DNA of 64,000 bases from Melastoma dodecandrum. Taxonomy: Eukaryota > Streptophyta > Magnoliopsida > Myrtales > Melastomataceae. A program made the position numbers and the translations under genes. The notes under the pieces were generated by a model. The model saw only the letters and a list, made by a program, of their open reading frames with translations. It made no database searches and was not told where the DNA came from. Positions within the stretch are counted from its first letter, which is position 1. The number at the start of each line of letters is the position of its first letter. Positions 56,014 to 64,000 of the stretch are shown in pieces. Location: the NCBI GenBank assembly GCA_029817715.1, contig JARUPY010000606.1:992001-1056000 (forward strand). The letters are read 5' to 3'.

Positions 56014-57256
56014 TGATGCGCGTCGTCAACATAACAAAAATAAAATCATATTTCAACCTAACTCAACACAACAAAATCAGCAAAGATGATTATCAATAAT
56101 AAAAAGATCAGAACATCTCACTTCCCCTCGCATCTTATGCATTCGATTTCCCTCTTTCTAATGCCCTCAAATCACTTAATCACTAACCTAAGATTCAAAT
56201 ATCTCCTCGTATTTCTCTCGAATAGACGACCATGTATCAAATTCCTTACTCTTTTCCTAGGCAAGAAACTAGTGGTGACCCATTACGAATCAATCCTAAT
56301 TAATTACCTAAGGTGTTTCGTTCACACGATTAATCCGGTTTTCCAACACATTGACTACTTAGGTTATCCAATTCGGGATTTAACTTTGACTACCCTCCTG
56401 AGTCTCCCTAAGCTATAAGATCAATGCCAACTAGCGATCAAACAATTAACACGGATTAAGGACGGAAATGGATAAATAATTATAATGATTCGATTCGCAT
56501 TAAGAAAACATGTCACGAGCTACATACGAATACGAGGTTCCGTCGTAGTCTTAGAAAAGCGAATTAGTTCATAACTGAAATAAATAAAAACATTAATTCA
56601 AGTCTAAAAGCCTCAAAGAAACTAAGACAAGAAAATCGGTAAAGTAGACTCCAGTCGTCGGCTCCTCACCAGCCTCCTCCTAACGTCCACCCCCTTCCAA
56701 ATGTCAAAAGAAACCCATTTAACCTAGGGCTTTCTTAGAAAATATTTCCCTAAAATACCTAAAGTACCCTTACATAGATTTTAAATGAGAATAAAGGCAA
56801 AATATCCCAAAAATAAAATAAAAGATCTTCTAATGTGGAAAGACAATCTCCAAACATGGAAGGTTTGTCAAATCTCGTATCCACATCAAATCGGGCACGG
56901 ATGCATCCTCTATGGCAGACGGATGCATCCGTCTGTAATCAGTCCAGCAAGTTGCCCCATGGAGTCATCCTTCTGGTCAGACAGATGCGTCCATCTGTAG
57001 TCTTTTGAAATTCAATGTTATCCAGTTTCTCGATTTGTCCTTTGTCTCATTGCTTCCGCATTCAACCTTCATTCATAGACATTCCACATCAAAAACCTCA
57101 ATTTATTACGCTAATGAAACACAAAAAAATATAAAGGTTCAACTACGCAGTGAAAATCATCAAAAAAACAACTTGAAACAACGTCAAAGCTCAGAGAACC
57201 AACCACATTAATGTTCAGATGAGTGGCTAAATAAATCCATTTTCGTAGAGTTATCG
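56014..57256 (-). repeat. 5' LTR of element D (1243 bp)
   Basis: TGATGCGCGTC to GAGTTATCG, directly followed by the ATTGT target duplication. Matches the left LTR with many substitutions and indels, indicating an old insertion. Confidence 0.87.
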
Positions 57257-57261
57257 ATTGT

Positions 57262-58500
57262 ATGCCGACGCGTATTACAGGGAATCTACGCGAGTAATAC
57301 GGCTTTCTTTCAGCCCACCCATCTCCATGCCAAAGGAAGGTCGGAGGATAAATCAAGAATATGGCAGCTAAGCTAAACTTCATCGATCAAGCATAAGATC
57401 AGCTTTTAATCCCTAAGATAGGTGGTCGCTCTATAACTAATTCGTAGGTCAAACCAAACAAAAAGGAGCATTCAATATATATTTTATTCGGAAGGGTTAA
57501 TTAATAAACTACACTCGGGGCTTGGAATTTGATTAGTCGGTGGTGCCCCGTGCCTATTCAGATGTTTGTCATCTCCTCTATTGCTGTTAGAAATAAAGGA
57601 CCCGATAGGTTATATTAATTTTTTATTAAAAAAATAAAATGTTATTATATTTTATAACATCAAATATCTAATACTATAAATTCAAATATCATTTTTTTTG
57701 TACATAAGTTAAAAATCTTTCATCATCAATCACTTTATATTAACTTTCGCTTATGTGGGTGCCTTCGTTTTTACTCGGTGCTAGTGAATGTGATGACTGT
57801 GAAGAAGGTGCTGAATTTTACCAAATGACGCATGACAAGTTGTTGCCTGTTGTGCCTATTCACATGCTAAATGATGTGCTTGTTTGTTTAAAAGAAGATG
57901 CTCTGGTTGTTTGTCTAACTGGAGATTGATTGATATACATAAACTTTAGTCACTATTGAGCCTCACATTGCAAAAATTTCGAGCTATGATATGTCCTCAG
58001 CTGCTGAGCTGTTGGCCTAACTCAGATAATGCAGTCATGGTCAGTGGGGATGATATCGTGTCCGAAGTCATGGATATGAATAAAAGCAATGCTAAGCCAT
58101 TGGAATGTGATGCATGGCTAGAATAGAAAATTTGAGATTCAAAGGAAATACCATCTATGAATGAGAAGACATGTTGTTGGGTTCCTCTGGTATACTAATC
58201 TTCAACTCTTGTAACTTTCAGGTTATTTGCAGTCGCTGCTGATTATCAGGACTTCTGGTCTTCATCTCCACTTTGAAATAATTATTCCCTGCACATAGAG
58301 CATATCTTACACAAGAAGTCAAAATCAGATCACTACAATATTTCAAGAGTAATTATGCCGTCCACTTTTCAGCTTCACTCATTCTTGTACTTGAATGGCA
58401 GCACCAGATTCTTATCTTTTCCTGCTGCTATGTGGTTACATTAAGCTTATTCCACGCTTGTTCATAATAGCGAATGAAATTTTAATTGCAGAAGACGAGG
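57262..58500. other. Intergenic with gene-fragment-like sequence
   Basis: 57400-57720 is AT-rich. 57740-57930 reads in one plus frame GASECDDCEEGAEFYQMTHD and VVPIHMLNDVLVCLKEDALV before a stop. A further frame follows to about 58125. These look like protein-derived sequence, but I do not recognise the family. It may be a degraded host gene fragment or an upstream part of a transcribed unit. Confidence 0.35.
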
Positions 58501-58546
58501 TTTCCTGTCACATGGACAGATTCGTTGTAGAAACCAAACTGCCAAT

Positions 58547-59506
58547 ATGCTTCAGAAGAAAGTTAAAGGCTTGAGGAATGTCCCTTATCGCTTTATGCTC
58601 ATCTCTAGAAGTGGAACAGAGATATGTGTGGTTCCTAACTCCAACGATGGCCACCCATCTGTTGTTTCTACCTTGGAAGAAGAGACTAATACCAATAATA
58701 TGCCTGCCCCAGCAATAGAGACTTGGTTTAGAAAATTGTCTCCCCAAGGATACTTGTGGGGGGGTCTATCGACACTCATCATCGCTGGTCAGGTAATCGT
58801 CCAGATTATCAAGGGAAAAGTACATTGGAGATATACACTGCAGCAATTGGAGCGAGTAGGGCCTAGATCTGTCGGAGTTTGCTTACTGACCTCAGCCTTT
58901 GTTGGGATGGCCTTCACCATTCAGTTCGTCAGAGAGTTTACTCGGTTGGGTTTGAATCGATCTGTCGGTGGTGTTCTTGCATTCTCCAGGTAGTTAAGTC
59001 CCGTGGTTACAGCCATCGTTGTCGCCGGCCGCATAGGTAGTGCCTTCGCTGCTGAGTTAGGAACAATGCAGGTGTCCGAGCAAACAGACACCCTGAGGGT
59101 CCTTGGATCTAATCCCGTAGACTACTTGGTGACGCCAAGAGTGGTCGCGTCCTGCCTCGTGTTACCTTTGTTGACACTTATGTGCTTTACTATTGGAAAG
59201 GCATCGAGCGCTCTACTCGCGGATGCCATTTATGGAGTGAGCATCAACATCATCCTCGATTCGGCCCAAAGGGCCCTTTGATGGTGGGATGTTCTTAGTG
59301 CTATTATAAAGTCGCAGGTCTTCGGGGCGATTTTGAGTGTCGTGAGTTGTTCATGGGGAGTCACAACCATGGGAGGTGCCAAAGGGGTCGGAGAATCGAC
59401 AACCTCTGCTGTGGTGATTTCTCTGGTCGGCATATTTATTGCTGATTTCGCTCTCTCATGTTGCTTCTTTCAAGGGGCTGGTGATTCTCTGAAGAACAGC
59501 ACGTGA
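58547..59506 (+). pseudogene. TGD1: TGD1 (chloroplast lipid-import permease) copy, probable processed pseudogene
   Basis: One plus-strand frame of 320 codons is open from MLQKKVKGLRNVPYRF to a terminal TGA at 59504-59506. It is broken only by TAG at 58991-58993 and TGA at 59279-59281, with no indel. The translation shows an MlaE/TGD1-type permease: IIKGKVHWRYTLQQLERVGP, LTSAFVGMAFTIQFVREFTR, SPVVTAIVVAGRIGSAFAAE, GTMQVSEQTDTLRVLGSNPV, LTLMCFTIGKASSALLADAI, GVTTMGGAKGVGESTTSAVV. TGD1 is the inner-envelope permease of the ABC complex (with TGD2 and TGD3) that brings ER lipid into the chloroplast. The functional plant gene is, to my knowledge, split by introns, and none is present here; much of the transit peptide is missing. 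This suggests a retrocopy. No clear poly-A tail remains. A sequencing or single-base change in a real gene is the alternative. Confidence 0.85.
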
Positions 59507-60007
59507 AGTTTCTTACCTGGATTTATTCTCTCGGTTCTCTCTGAGTTTAGCTCCGGAAACCTTTCTTGCCTTGTATGCATCAGGCGGATTCGATGTAGTC
59601 CGTTCTAATATCCATGCTCTGTTTGTGGTAGCTATGCAGAATTCATGTTGCATTCGGCCCAACTGAATACACTGCCTTCTATTTAAGCCTAAAAGTGTTA
59701 GTTATGATGGATACGTTCTTTTGATTGTTGTGAAAAAAATTAGGAATAAGTAATTGGGAGTGCTCATGGACAATCCTGGGAAGAGGTCTCTATCCACAAT
59801 GAGCTACATACATCTACTTTCTTTCAACATCTGTTCAATGATAGGCATCCCAGCCAGATAGATGCTGGTATATACGCAGGGTAGCACAATCGGCTAAACA
59901 GATCATCCAAAAGTTGCATGGATCATCTTGCTAGCATGGTCTTTCAACCAGCCTGCTGAGTAGATAATATGTGTTTCATCAATGCGAAGGTGCTGAAATT
60001 TCGATTT

Positions 60008-61541
60008 TCAACTTAGATCCCCAAACATTAATCTATTAACTTCATCGATCCCAAGGTCTGAGATTGGTTCAATGGGAATATCATCCTCCTCCAACCCAGG
60101 GTTAAAGTTTGACGGTTCACGGCTAAACTCATCTGCAAAACAAGAAAGAAAAGAAAAGAAATTGTTCATCACGGGTAGGTGTTGTTTTGCTTGTTTAATG
60201 ACTTGATATTCTTATATCCTTCCCAGAGAAGGAAGCTTTAGGACTCACCAAATAATGTACTCAAGGATGTAGGAGGAGGAGTTGACAAGAAGTTGAGACC
60301 AATGTAAAAGATCAGGGCCAGAAATACCGTGACCGTTATGTATGTAGGAAGCGCCAAAGCCCAGTACCTGAACTCAGTCGTTTGAGACACCATGAAACTC
60401 TATAAGCAGTATACAGCCTGTTGCCAATTCATGCTTAGGAACAGACAAATTTATTCATGATTCTAAGGACAGTGATTTCACTTTAGATCAGATCACCGAC
60501 CTGCTAGGATAGTAATGTATCCCAATAGCATGCAGCCAAGTCTCTGGAACATATGCCCATACAAGAAAAACAGCTGTAAAATGAAGTAGAAAAAGAGATT
60601 GTTAAAACCCATCAACCATAGTCAGAGCAAACTAAAAACAAAATCGAGGAAGGAGAATGAACATTATGAAACAGAGTCGGGTTGGTAAACATATTTTTGA
60701 CAAGCAGCAGAAGGAAGAAGTACGTCCATCCTGCTCCGCAAGAAGAAAATTGCATTACAAAGAGAGGTTGTTGGGCAGTTGCTTCCTGGGTATGTAGTTA
60801 TCTATACCAAGGCATTTCCTAAGCGATCATCTACCCCGTTGATGCTGAGGTACTTTGACAACTACAGGACAACTAGAACATATTGAAAAACACTGAAAAC
60901 TGCAGGTATGAGTTACTCCTTTATATCAACATGAACTTAACATTGAGACACAAAGTTAACCCCAAAAGGCCAGCTGTTAAAATAGTTGACACACAAGCAT
61001 CGACATCCCGTTCTCGCTAATGAAGGAAACCTGCTATCCTTCGCATTCCTAATAGCACAAGCCAGACTAGCTAAAAATCATGGGAAGAGGCCTCCCATCC
61101 TAGTTTCAATCATCCCACTGAACTGTTTCGCATGTTTGAGCTTTTATCACCGAGGTTCTACGATTACAGCACAGCTTAACAATCTTCAGACAATTTCACA
61201 GCACTCAGACCCTAATTGGATCAAATTCCCTCAGAGAAATAGGCGATTCAAGTATCATCAAACCAATTTCATTAAATAAGAGAGCACTAAGCCATGGATC
61301 TGATGACGATGATGAAGGATGCACCTGTGGCGACAATGGTAGTGATGGATCCAACGAACCCATAAACCTCGGAGGGCTTAGGGCCATACTCTCCGGAGAC
61401 TCCAAAACTAGCAGCAGGATCCCCCTCCTCAGGGAAAGCTACATTCCTCCGCTGATCCTTCTTAAAGCTCAGGATTCTTCTGGGACTGCTCACCGATAAC
61501 TGTTCTCCTCCACCGCCGCCGCCTCCCTCGTTGTCCTTCAT
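60008..61541 (-). CDS. PIGP: PIG-P, GPI-GlcNAc transferase subunit (4 exons)
   Basis: Coding exons on the minus strand: 61325-61541, 60501-60573, 60249-60367, 60008-60132. Total is 534 nt, 177 residues. All introns have GT-AG ends and the phases join cleanly (SEVYGFVGSITTIVATAVFL; GIHYYPSRYWALALPTYITV; TLFDEFSREPSNFNPGLEED). Exon 1 begins MKDNEGGGG with a glycine run. The PIG-P domain spans about residues 65-177, with two membrane segments, and ends IEPISDLGIDEVNRLMF, the conserved C-terminal motif of the family. PIG-P is a small ER membrane subunit of the complex that adds GlcNAc to phosphatidylinositol, the first step of GPI-anchor synthesis. A TTG-initiated extension upstream is not needed; the first ATG in frame is at 61541. 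The first intron is 751 bp. Untranslated exons are not determined. Confidence 0.93.
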
Positions 61542-61649
61542 CCCCCGCAACAACCAATAATCAGGATCCAGGAACAACCCGTCGATTCTTACAGCGACTG
61601 AGAGCTGCGATGTCGTACCGCCGACCGCCGTCGAGTCATGGTGAGGGGG

Positions 61650-64000
<2,351 letters not shown>

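Larger units (their letters stand above)
38265..57256 (-). mobile_element. Element D: Athila-like Ty3/gypsy element lacking RT and integrase
   Basis: A minus-strand element bounded by a perfect 5-bp target duplication ATTGT (38260-38264 and 57257-57261). LTRs at 38265-39611 and 56014-57256 share sequence throughout and end in GAGTTATC(A/G). The primer site at 55991-56008 reads TGGTGCTGCTACTGGGGT on its strand, resembling the Asp-type primer site of Athila/Tat elements. A polypurine-like tract (GGTTTGGGGGTGTG, minus strand) follows the left LTR. The internal region has gag and protease pieces (53332-55804), then non-coding 3' sequence. RT, RNase H and integrase are absent. It contains copia element E and a hAT MITE. 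Internal length without insertions is only about 4.3 kb. Confidence 0.88.

Overview
The window is nuclear DNA of a flowering plant, most likely a dicot. The evidence is intron-containing genes with plant-type GT-AG introns, plant-specific families (purine permease, GH9 endoglucanase, a TGD1-derived sequence), and a dense mosaic of plant LTR retrotransposons, MITEs and DNA transposons. The species cannot be named from sequence alone. Roughly three quarters of the window is transposon-derived. I see no prokaryotic operon, CRISPR array or unfamiliar multi-gene system; what is unusual is the nested transposon architecture and several captured or copied host sequences.

Layout. 1-9749: a nearly intact minus-strand Ty3/gypsy chromovirus (element A, 2.4-kb LTRs), cut by the left edge and with its polyprotein split by one TAA. 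It sits inside an LTR of a decayed minus-strand gypsy element (B, 9750-15713), which itself sits in the reverse transcriptase of an old minus-strand Ty1/copia remnant (C, 15714-about 18560): three nested layers. About 19553-24431: a decayed plus-strand hAT transposon whose 3' half is tandemly duplicated (1565-bp unit). 24437-27781: an internally deleted LTR element (F, TSD GGATG) carrying a 1235-bp Pack-MULE (25506-26740, 9-bp TSD) with a fragment of a fructokinase-like (FLN) gene.

28200-31530 is a host gene island with an intact purine permease (PUP11-like, 29813-30919). Just downstream is a 1451-bp foldback element (31535-32985) that is a palindrome made of smaller palindromes. 33000-38260 is intergenic, with one GC-rich unassigned stretch. 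38265-57256: an Athila-like minus-strand gypsy element (D, TSD ATTGT) with gag/protease remnants but no RT-integrase. It is itself invaded by a SIRE-like copia element (E, 40059-51385, TSD GACTC) that carries a third ORF after pol and a partial third LTR, and by a 737-bp non-autonomous hAT element (52405-53141, TSD ATGGACGC).

57262-64000 is a second gene island: an intronless TGD1 copy with two stop codons (58547-59506, probable processed pseudogene), a four-exon PIG-P gene on the minus strand (60008-61541), and the 5' part of a secreted GH9 endo-beta-1,4-glucanase gene (62619 to beyond the right edge). The host genes are functionally unrelated (cytokinin/purine transport, GPI-anchor synthesis, cell-wall glucan hydrolysis) and show no sign of working together. 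Boundaries of nested elements were placed from LTR ends, primer-binding sites, polypurine tracts and matching target-site duplications read directly in the sequence.
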